A stretch of 11,810 nt of DNA from Acidobacteriota bacterium (GCA_022571615.1 JACZXM010000039.1:1-11810), one strand, 5' to 3'. Positions 1 through 9,215 are shown, counted from the first letter of the stretch. Numbers and translations are program-made. Notes: generated by a model not told the origin, from the letters alone.

Positions 1-85
1 CTCACCTCTTCCGCGGGCGATGCCGCCTGCCCGCTGCAGCGGGTGGGCGACGCCGCGCGACGGTCGATCGCCTGACACGCCGGCG
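1..85. other. Upstream region of tRNA-Leu, no gene seen
   Basis: Very GC-rich sequence before the tRNA gene. A short reading frame crosses it but has no family resemblance and runs through the tRNA, so I do not call it a gene. The only structure seen is a perfect 14-base palindrome, CCCGCTGCAGCGGG, at 30-43, which could fold as a hairpin belonging to whatever lies to the left. No convincing promoter for the tRNA was identified. Confidence 0.5.
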
Positions 86-169
86 GCGAAAGTGGCGGAA
101 TTGGCAGACGCGCTGGCCTTAGGAGCCAGTGGGCTAACGCCCGTGGGGGTTCGAGTCCCCCCTTTCGCA
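86..169 (+). tRNA. tRNA-Leu (anticodon UAG)
   Basis: A complete class II tRNA folds here. The acceptor stem is GCGAAAG (86-92) with CTTTCGC (162-168) and discriminator A169. The anticodon stem CTGGC/GCCAG (113-117/125-129) encloses the loop CTTAGGA with anticodon TAG at 120-122, which reads leucine CUA/CUN codons. A long variable arm (GGGC TAAC GCCC, 131-142) is typical of tRNA-Leu, and the T arm is GGGGG-TTCGAGT-CCCCC (145-161). The 3' CCA is not encoded (A169 is followed by TGC), so it must be added by a CCA-adding enzyme. It lies 133 bases before tig, a neighbourhood seen in several bacterial groups. Confidence 0.97.
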
Positions 170-189
170 TGCTTTCTTGGTCGACCCTT

Positions 190-249
190 AGTACTCCAAT
201 CCATAATTACGGTGGTGTTTGCGGCACCGTAATTATGGATTGGAGTACT
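190..249. repeat. Perfect 25-bp inverted repeat in the tig leader
   Basis: Positions 190-214 are the exact reverse complement of 225-249, separated by a 10-base loop (GTGTTTGCGG, 215-224). The outer end of each arm is AGTACTCCAATCC (or its complement) and the inner part is AT-rich (CATAATTACGG), unlike the GC-rich surroundings. It lies between tRNA-Leu and tig, ending 53 bases before the tig start codon. It could be a MITE or REP-like palindromic element, a large operator, or an RNA hairpin ending tRNA transcription or shielding the tig leader. There is no T-run after it beyond TTT, so a standard intrinsic terminator is not well supported. CATAAT at 202-207 resembles a -10 box, but the best -35 candidate (TTGGTC, 177-182) is 19 bases away. 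Confidence 0.9.
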
Positions 250-302
250 TTGGTCGCTGCGACCGTGTTGCATCGCGACCCCGCCGCACGAGAGACAACC
301 CG

Positions 303-1643
303 ATGACAGACACCGGTTCCGCTCACCAGGTCCGCTACTCACAGGATGGCGTACGCCACACTCTCGAGATCGTCGTCCCCCCAGAGGCCATGGCGGAGAG
401 GGTCGAACGGGTGGCAACCGCCTATCGTGGCCGCATCCGCCTGCCCGGTTTCCGCAAGGGGAAGGCGCCGTTGAACATGGTGCGCCAGCAATTCGGCGGG
501 GAGATCCGGCAGCGCGTGCTTGATCAAGCCATACCCGAGTACGTGTCGCGCGAGCTGGAAGCTCGCAATCTCGAGCCGCTGGCTTCTCCGCAGCTCTCCG
601 ACGTCGATTACTCGCCCGGCGGAGCGCTTGGCTTCACCGTGCAGTTCGACACCGCCCCCGAGGTCGTGGTGGGCGAGACCGAGTTCGCGGCCCGGCGCCG
701 CAAGGTCGACGTGACCGAGGAGATCATCGACGCCGCGCTCGGTGACCTGCGGGAGCGGGCCGCCCGGCTCGTGCCGGTGGAGGATGGCGTGGTGGAGTCG
801 GGGACCTATGCGCGCTGCCAGATCTCGCTGCTACCCAAGGATGGCAAGGGCAAGCGGCTGGCAGAGGAAGACCGCTTCGTACATGTTGGCAACGAGAAAG
901 CGATCCCCGGTCTCAACGACCAGATCGACGGGCTTGGAGTCGGCGAGCAGCGAGAGTTCATCACCCGCCTCGCCGACGGCTATCCCAACGCGATCCTCGC
1001 CGGCAAGGAAGTGCTGTGCCGAGTCACGGTGCAAGAGCTCAAACGGCGACACTTGCCCGATCTCGATGACGATCTCGCCAAGGAATTCGCCTTCGATGAT
1101 CTCCAGGCCCTGCGCGCCCATACCGCCGAAAATCTGGCCGAACATCTCGAGCGCGAGGCGGATCGTGATGTCGAGCGCCAGTTGCTCGAACAGTTGCGCG
1201 CGAACAATCCGGTGCAGGTTCCGTCGACGCTCATCGAGCAACGCATTGACGAGATCGCCCGGCGCTTCGCCGTTGATCTCGACGACCGGGGCATCGACGT
1301 GCGCAACGCCGTGGATTGGAACGCGTTTCGAGCCGAACACCAGACCCGAGCCGAGCAGTTGATCGCCGATGAGTTGCTGCTCGACCGGCTCGCCGACGAT
1401 AACGGTCTGAAGGTCGACGACGAGGCCGTTCAGGGCGAGATCCGGCGCCAAGCGGAGAGCAGCGAGGGTGGAAACGCGCGGACGATGATGTCCTTGACTC
1501 AGCAGATGCGGAAGGACGGGTCCTTCGAGGGCTTGCGGCGCACAATGCGGCGACGTTTGGCTTTGGATCACCTCAGGGCCCGTGCTACGATCGAAATTGA
1601 AGGCGGCGAGCAAATCACCAGTGATAGCGGGGATTTCAACTGA
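303..1643 (+). CDS. tig: Trigger factor, ribosome-associated chaperone / peptidyl-prolyl isomerase
   Basis: Trigger factor docks at the ribosomal exit tunnel and protects nascent chains; its middle domain is an FKBP-type prolyl isomerase. The 446-residue product is close to the usual 430-450. Visible parts: the N-terminal ribosome-binding domain with the signature GFRKGKAP at residues 49-56; an FKBP-like domain at about 165-246, including 'IPGLNDQIDGLGVGEQ' and 'LAGKEVLCRVTVQELK'; the linking 'LPDLDDDLAKEF' (251-262); then the helical C-terminal substrate-binding cradle with 'NPVQVPSTLIEQ'. The typical PGF of the isomerase loop is PGL here. The ATG at 303 is chosen because it follows a purine-rich GAGAGA (290-295) and begins the conserved domain; an in-frame upstream start at 219 would lie inside the inverted repeat and add 28 residues unrelated to the family. 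clpP follows after 100 bases. Confidence 0.96.
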   Translation: MTDTGSAHQVRYSQDGVRHTLEIVVPPEAMAERVERVATAYRGRIRLPGFRKGKAPLNMVRQQFGGEIRQRVLDQAIPEYVSRELEARNLEPLASPQLSDVDYSPGGALGFTVQFDTAPEVVVGETEFAARRRKVDVTEEIIDAALGDLRERAARLVPVEDGVVESGTYARCQISLLPKDGKGKRLAEEDRFVHVGNEKAIPGLNDQIDGLGVGEQREFITRLADGYPNAILAGKEVLCRVTVQELKRRHLPDLDDDLAKEFAFDDLQALRAHTAENLAEHLEREADRDVERQLLEQLRANNPVQVPSTLIEQRIDEIARRFAVDLDDRGIDVRNAVDWNAFRAEHQTRAEQLIADELLLDRLADDNGLKVDDEAVQGEIRRQAESSEGGNARTMMSLTQQMRKDGSFEGLRRTMRRRLALDHLRARATIEIEGGEQITSDSGDFN

Positions 1644-1743
1644 GTCTCCGACCCTGGCAACGCCGCCGTTTTCGTTGAGTCGACGGTCCGAACGGAAGGG
1701 CGTGTTCATCTCCCCCCGGCGGGCATAGCGAGCGGAGTCCGTC

Positions 1744-2334
1744 ATGCCTTTGGTACCCATGGTCGTGGAACAGACCGCCAGGGGAGAACGGGCCTACGAT
1801 ATCTACTCGCGGCTGCTGAAAGACCACATCATCTTCATCGGCTCACCGATCGACGACACCATCGCGAACCTGGTCATCGCCCAGTTGCTGTACCTCGAAG
1901 CCGAGGACCCCGAGCGCGATATCTCGCTCTACATCAACAGTCCCGGCGGGTCGGTGACCGACGGTTTGGCGATTCTCGATACCATGCAGTTCATCCGCCC
2001 CGACGTGTCGACGATCTGTCTCGGTCAGGCCATGAGCATGAGTGCCGTTCTACTGGCAGCCGGTGCTGCGGGGAAACGGTTCGGACTGCCCAACTCGCGG
2101 ATCATGATCCACCAGCCATCGGGCGGATTCCACGGCACCGCGTCGGACATTGAGATTCACGCGAGAGAGATCCTGCGGCTGCGCAAGATGCTCATCAAGA
2201 TGCTCGCCGGCTGGACCGGTCAATCCGAGCAACGCATTGCGGATGACGCCGACCGGGACTTCGTGCTCATCGCCGAGGAGGCGGTCGAGTACGGTCTGAT
2301 AGACAAGGTGATCGACAAGAAGAACCGGGGCTAA
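1744..2334 (+). CDS. clpP: ATP-dependent Clp protease proteolytic subunit
   Basis: ClpP is the barrel-shaped serine peptidase that degrades proteins unfolded and fed by ClpX (or ClpA/ClpC). The 196-residue length is normal. The catalytic triad is identifiable as Ser98 in GQAMSMS, His123 in MIHQPS, and Asp172 in DRDFVL. The N-terminal '[20 protein letters not shown]' and '[12 protein letters not shown]' blocks are standard. The residues around the catalytic serine deviate from the usual GQAASMGA: alanine is methionine at 97 and glycine is serine at 100, and 'GGFHGTASD' replaces the usual 'GGFQGQATD'-type loop. The start is supported by GGAG at 1734-1737. clpX follows after 66 bases, so the two are very likely co-transcribed, possibly with tig. 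No second clpP copy lies in this window. Confidence 0.97.
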   Translation: MPLVPMVVEQTARGERAYDIYSRLLKDHIIFIGSPIDDTIANLVIAQLLYLEAEDPERDISLYINSPGGSVTDGLAILDTMQFIRPDVSTICLGQAMSMSAVLLAAGAAGKRFGLPNSRIMIHQPSGGFHGTASDIEIHAREILRLRKMLIKMLAGWTGQSEQRIADDADRDFVLIAEEAVEYGLIDKVIDKKNRG

Positions 2335-2400
2335 CGTTCACCAACACTCGACATACGGCGCGACACAGGGGCCTGCGCTAGCGGCGTCAAAGGAGCCGAC

Positions 2401-3645
<1,245 letters not shown>

Positions 3646-3891
3646 GATCGTCGGCCGGCCCGGACCCGACGCGCCCCTGTCCGTACCGCAAGCTCGGATT
3701 CGGTTTGCGGGACCCTCTCACGACCGTGTAACCTCTTATCGATATGGGGAGCGGCAGGGTGCAGTAGCTTGCAGCCTCAATAGGCCCTTCGTTCCCTTGG
3801 TACTCCAACTGGAGTACACGCCGGCACGAACAGACAGCCGTGCCCACCCGTCGCGCCACTGCGACTCGATCCTTCGGAGCACCCGCAACCG
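3646..3891. other. Intergenic region between clpX and lon with weak hairpins
   Basis: This 246-bp gap is the longest non-coding stretch between the protease genes. Just after clpX there is a 6-bp stem CGTCGG/CCGACG (3649-3654/3666-3671) and then CCGCAA/TTGCGG (3686-3691/3705-3710, 13-base loop). Either may help end clpX transcription, but neither is followed by a T-run. A locally AT-richer stretch near 3728-3746 (GTAACCTCTTATCGATATGG) may hold a promoter for lon, but I cannot assign -35/-10 boxes with confidence. The 18-bp palindrome listed separately lies at 3800-3817. The gap suggests lon has its own transcription start. Confidence 0.4.
3800..3817. repeat. 18-bp palindrome upstream of lon (GTACTCCA-AC-TGGAGTAC)
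   Basis: GTACTCCAACTGGAGTAC is a perfect 8-bp inverted repeat around a 2-base centre, ending 74 bases before the lon start codon. It has the size and symmetry of a dimeric-regulator operator. Its half-site GTACTCCA is also the outer arm of the inverted repeat before tig and is part of the 13-base copy before rho. It may be an operator or a shortened copy of the same palindromic repeat. Confidence 0.6.
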
Positions 3892-6552
3892 ATGGCCAAA
3901 CAGTTCTCAGACGAATACCAGACGCTGCCGCTGTTGCCGCTGCGCGACGTCGTCATCTTCCCTGGAATGATGATGCCGTTCGTCGTCGGCCGCTCCCGAT
4001 CGGTCAAGGCGCTGGAACGCGCCATGGAAAGTGGCAAGCGGTTGTTCCTGTCGGCCCAGAAAGACCCCGAGATCGAAGATCCGGGAGTCGACCAGATTCA
4101 CACCCTCGGCACGATCTCGACCATCGTGCAGAGTCTCAAGCGGCCAGACGGAACGGTAAAAGTACTCGTGGAAGGTGTCCGGCGTGCGCGTCTGGTCGAA
4201 GCCACCGACGAAGTCGACTATCTCGAGGCGGTCGTCAAGCCGATCGAGGATAGCGTCGACGAGAAGGAGCCCACCAACAAGACGCGCCAACTGGTTCGGC
4301 TCTTCGAGAAGTACGTCAAGCTCTCGTCTAACCTGCCCAACGAGGCGGTCCTGGCGGCCGTCAAGAAGGACAACCCGGGTCGCCTGGCCGATACCATTGC
4401 GGCACACCTGCCGCTAGAGGTACCGGCGAAACAGGAGATCCTCGAGATCGTCGACACCGAGGCCCGCCTCGACCGGCTCATCGAGCACCTCGGCAACGAG
4501 ATGGACAAGGTGAAGATGGACCGGGAAATCCAGGGCCGGGTCAAGAAGCAGATGGAGCAGGCGCAGCGCGAGTATTACCTCAACGAGAAGATCAAGGCGA
4601 TCCAGAAGGAGCTCGGCCGCGACACCAAGGAATCAGATCTCCAGGAATTGCGCCGGCAAGTCATCGAGGCGCATATGCCGCGATCGGTGCGCGAGAAGGC
4701 GGAGCAGGAGCTGGAGCGACTCGAGGCAATGCCGCCGATGTCGGCCGAAGCGACGGTGTCGCGCAACTACGTTGACTGGCTGGTCTCGGTTCCCTGGTTC
4801 CGTCGCAATCTGGAAAACCGAGACCTTTCCAGCGCTGCCGAGATCCTGGCCAACGACCACTACGGACTCGACGACATCAAGGACCGGATCCTGGAGTTTC
4901 TCGCGGTGCGGCAACTGGTGGACAATCCGCGCGGTTCCATCCTCTGCTTTGTCGGCCCACCCGGTGTGGGCAAGTCATCGCTCGCCAAGTCTATCGCGCG
5001 GGCGACGGCGCGCGAGTTCGTACGTCAGTCGCTCGGCGGCGTCCGCGACGAGGCCGAGATCCGGGGCCATCGCCGCACCTACATCGGCGCTTTTCCTGGA
5101 CAGATCATGCAGCGCATGAAGCAGGCCGGGGTGATCAACCCGGTGTTTCTGCTCGACGAGGTCGACAAGATGAGCGCGGATTTTCGCGGCGACCCGGCCT
5201 CGGCACTGATGGAGGTGCTCGACCCGGAGCAGAACCACAGTTTCGTCGACCACTTTCTGGACGCCGATTACGACCTCTCCAACGTCATGTTCATCTGCAC
5301 CGCCAACGTCTCGCACACCATCCCGGGCCCGCTGCAGGACCGCATGGAGACCATTCACTTATCGGGCTACACGCACAACGAAAAACTCGAGATCGCACGC
5401 CGTCATCTGCTGCCCAAGCAGATCGCCGCGCACGGGCTGCTGCCTGGACAGCTCGAGCTCACCGAGGATGCGCTCGATACCCTCATCGAGCAGTACACCC
5501 GCGAGGCAGGCGTTCGCATGCTCGAGCGCGAGCTCGCCAAGGCCTGTCGCAAGGGGGCCCACGAGCTGGTGAAGCGGTACAACAAGGAAATCGCGGCCGC
5601 GGCCGAAGAGCACGTGCTGAACGAATCGACGATCGTCGAGCACCTCCTGGCCGAAGAAGAACCCGACTCCGAGCAAGACGCGGCGGCGAGTACCGATGAC
5701 AACGGCGCCGAGAACGGGTCCGACGCACCGCAGGAGCCCCAACCGCTGACGGCCGAGGACATCTTCGTCGAGGCCCACGATCCGATGGCGCAGGCACAGC
5801 CGGTGCGTAGCTTCGCCGCCCGAGCGATTCCCGAGGACGCCAAGATCGTTGTCGATGCCAAGCTGCTCGAGGAGTACCTCGGTGTGCCGCGGTTCAAGAG
5901 GACAAAGAAGGAAGAGCGCTCGCTGGCGGGGCTCGCAACCGGGCTGGCCTGGACCGAGCGCGGCGGCGAGATACTGACGATCGAGGCCACGCTCATGCCG
6001 GGCAAGGGCAAGCTTGAGCTCACCGGCAAGCTCGGCGAAGTGATGCAGGAGTCGGGCAAGGCCGCGCTGTCGTACATCCGTTCGCGTGCATCCCGACTTG
6101 GACTAGCCAAGGGCTTTTACACCGACCTGGACATCCACGTACACGTGCCCGAAGGCGCCATACCCAAGGACGGCCCGTCTGCAGGCATCACGCTGGCGAC
6201 CGCGATGGTGTCAGCGTTGACCGGCATTCCGGTGCGCAACGAGGTCGCGATGACCGGTGAGATAACGTTACGGGGCACGGTACTGCCCATCGGTGGCTTG
6301 AAAGAGAAGGTGCTGGCGGCGCACCGCGTTGGAATCAAGACCATCCTGGTGCCGGCAGAGAACGAGAAGGATCTCAAGGACATCCCGGAGGAGATCGCCG
6401 ACGAGCTGACCATCCACCTGGTCGCGAACATGGACGAGGTGCTCCGGTACGCACTCGTATCGCCTTTGACTCCGAAGCCCGAACAGGATCAAGGAGGGGT
6501 ACCTCCCGATCCACCATCGAGCGATTCGATCGAGCCTCCGCTCACGCACTGA
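3892..6552 (+). CDS. lon: ATP-dependent protease La (Lon), with acidic insertion
   Basis: Lon is a cytoplasmic hexameric AAA+ serine protease that degrades misfolded and short-lived regulatory proteins. Visible parts: the N-terminal substrate domain from '[19 protein letters not shown]' (about 12-205), a coiled-coil linker (about 205-310), Walker A GPPGVGKS at 355-362 (Ser where Thr is usual), Walker B with Asp422-Glu423 in LLDEVDK, and the protease domain with Ser763 in KDGPSAG and Lys806 in GGLKEK, the catalytic dyad. At 886 residues it is about 100 longer than the E. coli enzyme. The distance from Walker A to the catalytic serine is about 85 residues longer, largely from an acidic, low-complexity insertion at about 587-646. 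A Pro/Asp-rich tail of about 30 residues ends the protein. The ATG gives the standard Lon N-terminus. All catalytic residues are present, so it should be active. Confidence 0.97.
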   Translation: MAKQFSDEYQTLPLLPLRDVVIFPGMMMPFVVGRSRSVKALERAMESGKRLFLSAQKDPEIEDPGVDQIHTLGTISTIVQSLKRPDGTVKVLVEGVRRARLVEATDEVDYLEAVVKPIEDSVDEKEPTNKTRQLVRLFEKYVKLSSNLPNEAVLAAVKKDNPGRLADTIAAHLPLEVPAKQEILEIVDTEARLDRLIEHLGNEMDKVKMDREIQGRVKKQMEQAQREYYLNEKIKAIQKELGRDTKESDLQELRRQVIEAHMPRSVREKAEQELERLEAMPPMSAEATVSRNYVDWLVSVPWFRRNLENRDLSSAAEILANDHYGLDDIKDRILEFLAVRQLVDNPRGSILCFVGPPGVGKSSLAKSIARATAREFVRQSLGGVRDEAEIRGHRRTYIGAFPGQIMQRMKQAGVINPVFLLDEVDKMSADFRGDPASALMEVLDPEQNHSFVDHFLDADYDLSNVMFICTANVSHTIPGPLQDRMETIHLSGYTHNEKLEIARRHLLPKQIAAHGLLPGQLELTEDALDTLIEQYTREAGVRMLERELAKACRKGAHELVKRYNKEIAAAAEEHVLNESTIVEHLLAEEEPDSEQDAAASTDDNGAENGSDAPQEPQPLTAEDIFVEAHDPMAQAQPVRSFAARAIPEDAKIVVDAKLLEEYLGVPRFKRTKKEERSLAGLATGLAWTERGGEILTIEATLMPGKGKLELTGKLGEVMQESGKAALSYIRSRASRLGLAKGFYTDLDIHVHVPEGAIPKDGPSAGITLATAMVSALTGIPVRNEVAMTGEITLRGTVLPIGGLKEKVLAAHRVGIKTILVPAENEKDLKDIPEEIADELTIHLVANMDEVLRYALVSPLTPKPEQDQGGVPPDPPSSDSIEPPLTH

Positions 6553-6632
6553 GAAGTCGCGACCGCTGCTCGTGCGGATGAATCCGCTCCGGCAGCAGGT
6601 GAGGCTGGCAAGATTGCCATTTGGCGCTACCT

Positions 6633-6648
6633 GCCCGCTCGCGCGGGC
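6633..6648. other. Short GC hairpin between lon and engB
   Basis: GCCCGC (6633-6638) and GCGGGC (6643-6648) form a perfect 6-bp stem with a TCGC loop in the 118-bp lon-engB gap, ending 22 bases before the proposed engB GTG start. No T-run follows, so it is not a standard intrinsic terminator. It might modulate read-through or translation of engB, or be chance in GC-rich DNA. Confidence 0.35.
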
Positions 6649-6670
6649 GATCGAGAACTGTGCCCACGCT

Positions 6671-7279
6671 GTGAAGATCAGCAAGATCGAAGTTGTTCAT
6701 ACGACCAGCCAGCCCGGCAACTATCCCGGCGACGTGGCTCCAGAGGTGGCCTTCCTGGGTCGGTCCAACGTCGGCAAATCGAGCCTCATCAATTCCCTGG
6801 TGAACCGCCGCAAGCTTGCGCGCACCAGTAAGGCTCCCGGACGGACGCGGGCGATCCACTGGTACGGGCTTGCCGGGGGCGGGCTTAGGTGCCTGTTCGT
6901 CGACCTACCGGGCTACGGTTACGCCCGCGTCCCAAGACAGGTGCGCGAGCAGGAGTGGGCGCGTCTGATCGAAACCTACCTGCGCTCGGATCGGCCCCTG
7001 GCCCTGGCCATTCAGCTGCTTGACATTCGGCGCGACGGCCCGACCGACCTCGACCTCCAGATGATCGAATGGTTGCGGGCCAGCGGTATTCCGATCGTCT
7101 ATGTGCTGACCAAGGCCGACAAGCTGTCGCGGTCGCGACGCGCCCAGGCCACCGGCCGTTTCGCTCGTTGTCTGGAATTGGCACCCGAGGACCCACCCAT
7201 TCCCTACTCTGCGGTCAGCGGCGAGGGCAAGGTGCAACTGTGGATGCGCATCGACGAGAGCATCCGCCTGGTTGCCTAA
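6671..7279 (+). CDS. engB: Ribosome biogenesis GTP-binding protein EngB/YsxC
   Basis: EngB is a small essential GTPase needed for late assembly of the 50S ribosomal subunit. The 202-residue product shows the TRAFAC GTPase motifs in order: G1 GRSNVGKS at 30-37, G2 Thr59 in '[10 protein letters not shown]', G3 DLPGYG at 78-83, G4 TKAD at 147-150, and G5 near Ser180-Ala181. I chose the GTG at 6671 because the product then begins '[19 protein letters not shown]', which lines up with the YsxC N-terminus ('MKVTKSEIV...'). The frame stays open upstream to a GTG at 6572, but those 33 residues have no family resemblance. The ribosome binding site before 6671 is weak (GAGAA about 16 bases upstream), so low expression or coupling to lon translation is possible. 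The lon-engB order is also known from Bacillus (lonA-ysxC). The stop codon overlaps the repeat before rho by one base. Confidence 0.95.
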   Translation: MKISKIEVVHTTSQPGNYPGDVAPEVAFLGRSNVGKSSLINSLVNRRKLARTSKAPGRTRAIHWYGLAGGGLRCLFVDLPGYGYARVPRQVREQEWARLIETYLRSDRPLALAIQLLDIRRDGPTDLDLQMIEWLRASGIPIVYVLTKADKLSRSRRAQATGRFARCLELAPEDPPIPYSAVSGEGKVQLWMRIDESIRLVA

Positions 7280-7291
7280 GTACTCCAATCC
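7279..7291. repeat. 13-base copy of the tig-leader motif, upstream of rho
   Basis: AGTACTCCAATCC here is identical to 190-202, the outer part of the inverted repeat before tig. It begins in the last base of the engB stop codon and ends 35 bases before the rho start codon. A given 13-mer is expected by chance well under once in a window this size, so the match is unlikely to be random. Only one half-site is present; no inverted partner was found nearby. Confidence 0.75.
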
Positions 7292-7326
7292 TCCCAGCGA
7301 TCCGCCATCAGGAACATAGGGACCGC

Positions 7327-8640
7327 ATGAGCAATTCACAGCAGGCACCCGTGGTCGTGGAGATCCCGGCTGCCCCTGCGCCGGCGCGAGACTGGACGGT
7401 CGCCAGCCTTCAGTCGGAGCCCATGAGCGAGCTAACCCGTATTGCCCGCAAGCTGGGGCTAGACTCCCCTGCGGGTCAGCACAAACGAGGACTGATCTTC
7501 AGGATCCTCGCCACCCAGACCGAAGAGATCTTCGCCCACGGTGTGATCGAGGTCCTTTCCGATGGGTTCGGGTTCCTGCGGGGGCCGGAAACGAGCTATC
7601 TGCCCGGTGAGGATGATATCTACGTGTCCCCGTCGCAGGTTCGCAAGTTCGGCTTGCGAACCGGCGACACTCTCGAGGGCGTCGTTCGGCCGCCCCGCAA
7701 CGGAGAACGGTACTTCGCGCTCGTGCGGGTCGATTCCGTCAACCACGGCGACCCGGACGACAGGAGCCACAAGTCGTTCTACGGCGACCTCACTCCCCTG
7801 CACCCTCGAGAGAGGTTTCGGCTCGAGCACGCCGGGGGCGATATCTCCACTCGAATCCTGGACATGCTGTGCCCAATCGGCAAGGGACAGCGAGCATTGA
7901 TCGTCTCGCCGCCCAGAGCCGGCAAGACCATGCTGATGCAGAGCATCGCGCACGCGATCGCCGCCAATCACCCCGATACCGTGTTGCTCGTGTTGCTCAT
8001 CGACGAGCGTCCGGAAGAGGTCACCGACATGAGACGCACGGTTCGCGGCGAAGTCGTCGCATCGACCTTCGACGAGCCTGCGCAGCGGCATGTCCAGGTG
8101 GCCGAGATCGTAATCGGGAAGGCGCGGCGATTGGCCGAGCAGGGCAAGGACGTCGTGATCCTGCTGGACTCGATCACCCGCCTGGCACGAGCCTACAACA
8201 CCACGACTCGATCGTCCGGGAGGGTGCTGTCCGGAGGTATCGACGCCCAGGCGCTATACAAACCGAAGCGGTTCTTCGGAGCGGCGCGCAATATCGAGGG
8301 CGGCGGTAGCCTGACGATCATCGCCACGGCGTTGATCGACACCGGCAGTCGTATGGACGCCGTCATCTTCGAGGAGTTCAAGGGAACCGGCAACGCCGAG
8401 ATCGTGCTTGATCGGAAGCTCGCAGATCGGCGGATCTGGCCTGCGATCGATCTGAAACGTTCCGGTACGCGCAAGGAAGAGCTGCTGTTTTGCCCGGACA
8501 TGCTGAGTAAGATCTGGCTTCTTCGGAGGATCCTGCATGCCCTCGACTCGGCGGAGGCCATGCAGTTGCTTACACAGCGCCTAGGCCAGACGGATTCCAA
8601 TGAGGCGTTCCTGCAATCGATGCGTCTGCTCGAGGAATAA
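7327..8640 (+). CDS. rho: Transcription termination factor Rho
   Basis: Rho is the hexameric RNA-dependent ATPase/helicase that ends transcription of many untranslated RNAs. The 437-residue protein includes a short Pro/Ala-rich leader (about residues 1-30), the Rho N-terminal helical domain ('[10 protein letters not shown]...'), and the cold-shock-like RNA-binding fold with GFGFLR at 80-85 and '[20 protein letters not shown]'. The RecA-type motor has Walker A PPRAGKT at 195-201, Walker B with Asp281 in VVILLDS, the Q-loop '[20 protein letters not shown]', and the R-loop region '[16 protein letters not shown]' and 'SGTRKEELL'. The Walker A reads R where E. coli has K. The start is set by AGGGA at 7318-7322; the frame is open farther upstream, but that part overlaps engB out of frame. 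It has no large disordered insertion of the kind seen in Rho of some phyla. It is separated from engB by 47 bases that contain the 13-base repeat. Confidence 0.97.
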   Translation: MSNSQQAPVVVEIPAAPAPARDWTVASLQSEPMSELTRIARKLGLDSPAGQHKRGLIFRILATQTEEIFAHGVIEVLSDGFGFLRGPETSYLPGEDDIYVSPSQVRKFGLRTGDTLEGVVRPPRNGERYFALVRVDSVNHGDPDDRSHKSFYGDLTPLHPRERFRLEHAGGDISTRILDMLCPIGKGQRALIVSPPRAGKTMLMQSIAHAIAANHPDTVLLVLLIDERPEEVTDMRRTVRGEVVASTFDEPAQRHVQVAEIVIGKARRLAEQGKDVVILLDSITRLARAYNTTTRSSGRVLSGGIDAQALYKPKRFFGAARNIEGGGSLTIIATALIDTGSRMDAVIFEEFKGTGNAEIVLDRKLADRRIWPAIDLKRSGTRKEELLFCPDMLSKIWLLRRILHALDSAEAMQLLTQRLGQTDSNEAFLQSMRLLEE

Positions 8641-8713
8641 AAGCGCGACCCACGCCACTCCTGCCACGGGCTGCTAGCGTTGCGCCCACGAGTTTTTGCG
8701 GTAATCTTTAACG

Positions 8714-8735
8714 GTTGCCCTTCTCCCCGGGCGAC
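8714..8735. other. Small stem-loop in the rho-L31 intergenic region
   Basis: GTTGCCC (8714-8720) and GGGCGAC (8729-8735) pair over 7 positions with one G-T wobble and an 8-base loop, 59 bases before the L31 start. The surrounding 154-bp gap also has a T5 run at 8693-8697 about 6 bases after a 4-bp GGGC/GCCC stem (8668-8671/8684-8687), a possible weak rho terminator, and TTGCGC...TAATCT (8680-8685/8702-8707, 16-base spacer), a poor promoter candidate for L31. The stem-loop could be a leader element of L31, but it does not match any L31 leader I can recall. Confidence 0.3.
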
Positions 8736-8794
8736 ATCCCAACGACATTCCCGAATGAGATATCTCTGCGACCCGACGGAAAGGACCCCACCCC

Positions 8795-9097
8795 ATGAAG
8801 CCAGGCATTCATCCGGACTACCACCCGGTCGTCTTCGTGGACGGTTCGGCCGACTTCGAGCTGATTTCCCGCTCCACCAAGACGAGCAATGAGACGCGCG
8901 AGATCGACGGCGTGGAACACTACGTGATCCGGGTCGAGATCTCCTCTGCCTCGCATCCCTTCTTCACCGGCCAGCAGCGCTTCGTCGACACCGCCGGGAG
9001 AGTGGAGCGGTTCCAGCGCAAGTATGAGAAATTCTACAAGGACCAAGCCCCTGTCTCGACCGAGGAGCCGGCCGACGGCAACCAAGCGGCTGACTGA
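8795..9097 (+). CDS. rpmE2: 50S ribosomal protein L31, type B (zinc-free)
   Basis: L31 is a large-subunit protein that reaches across to the small subunit as an intersubunit bridge. The 100-residue product begins '[20 protein letters not shown]' and contains '[10 protein letters not shown]' (50-59) followed by '[15 protein letters not shown]', the type B pattern. It contains no cysteine at all, so it is the form that does not bind zinc. The last 16 residues (about 85-100, rich in Glu, Asp, Pro and Ala) form an acidic tail beyond the core fold. AAGGA at 8781-8785, nine bases before the ATG, supports the start. Rho followed by L31 is a recurrent pairing in bacteria. In many species a type B copy is a zinc-starvation back-up; whether this genome also has a zinc-binding copy cannot be told here. 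Confidence 0.95.
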   Translation: MKPGIHPDYHPVVFVDGSADFELISRSTKTSNETREIDGVEHYVIRVEISSASHPFFTGQQRFVDTAGRVERFQRKYEKFYKDQAPVSTEEPADGNQAAD

Positions 9098-9140
9098 TCT
9101 CGCGGCAACGACGGTCCGTTGAGCTCGCAGCTCGCGGACT

Positions 9141-9170
9141 GTGGTGGGGTACCCATCACACTTCCACCAC
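9141..9170. terminator. Possible stem-loop after L31
   Basis: GTGGTGG (9141-9147) and CCACCAC (9164-9170) form a perfect 7-bp stem with a 16-base loop, about 45 bases after the L31 stop codon and 46 bases before the next gene. There is no T-run, so if it ends transcription it may do so with Rho's help or only weakly. It could instead belong to the leader of the downstream gene. Confidence 0.3.
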
Positions 9171-9215
9171 CGCCTGCTAGAGTCAGACGCCCGACGAAAC
9201 CGACAGGAGACCTTC

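Noticed and set aside
188..196. TTAGTACTC resembles one half of the CIRCE heat-shock operator (TTAGCACTC)
   Set aside because: The inverted partner is tens of bases away instead of nine, and the copy before lon has a six-base gap between TACTC halves, so HrcA binding is not supported.
20..232. 70-residue open frame across the tRNA-Leu gene
   Set aside because: It runs straight through a fully folded tRNA and into the inverted repeat, has no ribosome binding site and no recognisable domain.
1654..1680. Small AACG-CCGC-CGTT hairpin followed by TTC after tig
   Set aside because: A 4-bp stem with a very short T stretch is too weak to call a terminator.
831..1760. 309-residue open frame on the minus strand opposite tig
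   Set aside because: It mirrors the codon structure of the well-supported tig gene in GC-rich DNA and has no family features.
3742..3750. ATATGGGGA, whose complement resembles a sigma-32 -10 box (CCCCATAT)
   Set aside because: It would read away from lon, no -35 match lies at the right distance, and no minus-strand gene follows.
7069..7326. Upstream in-frame extension of rho (86 residues)
   Set aside because: It overlaps engB in another frame, has no family similarity, and a good ribosome binding site lies just before the ATG at 7327.
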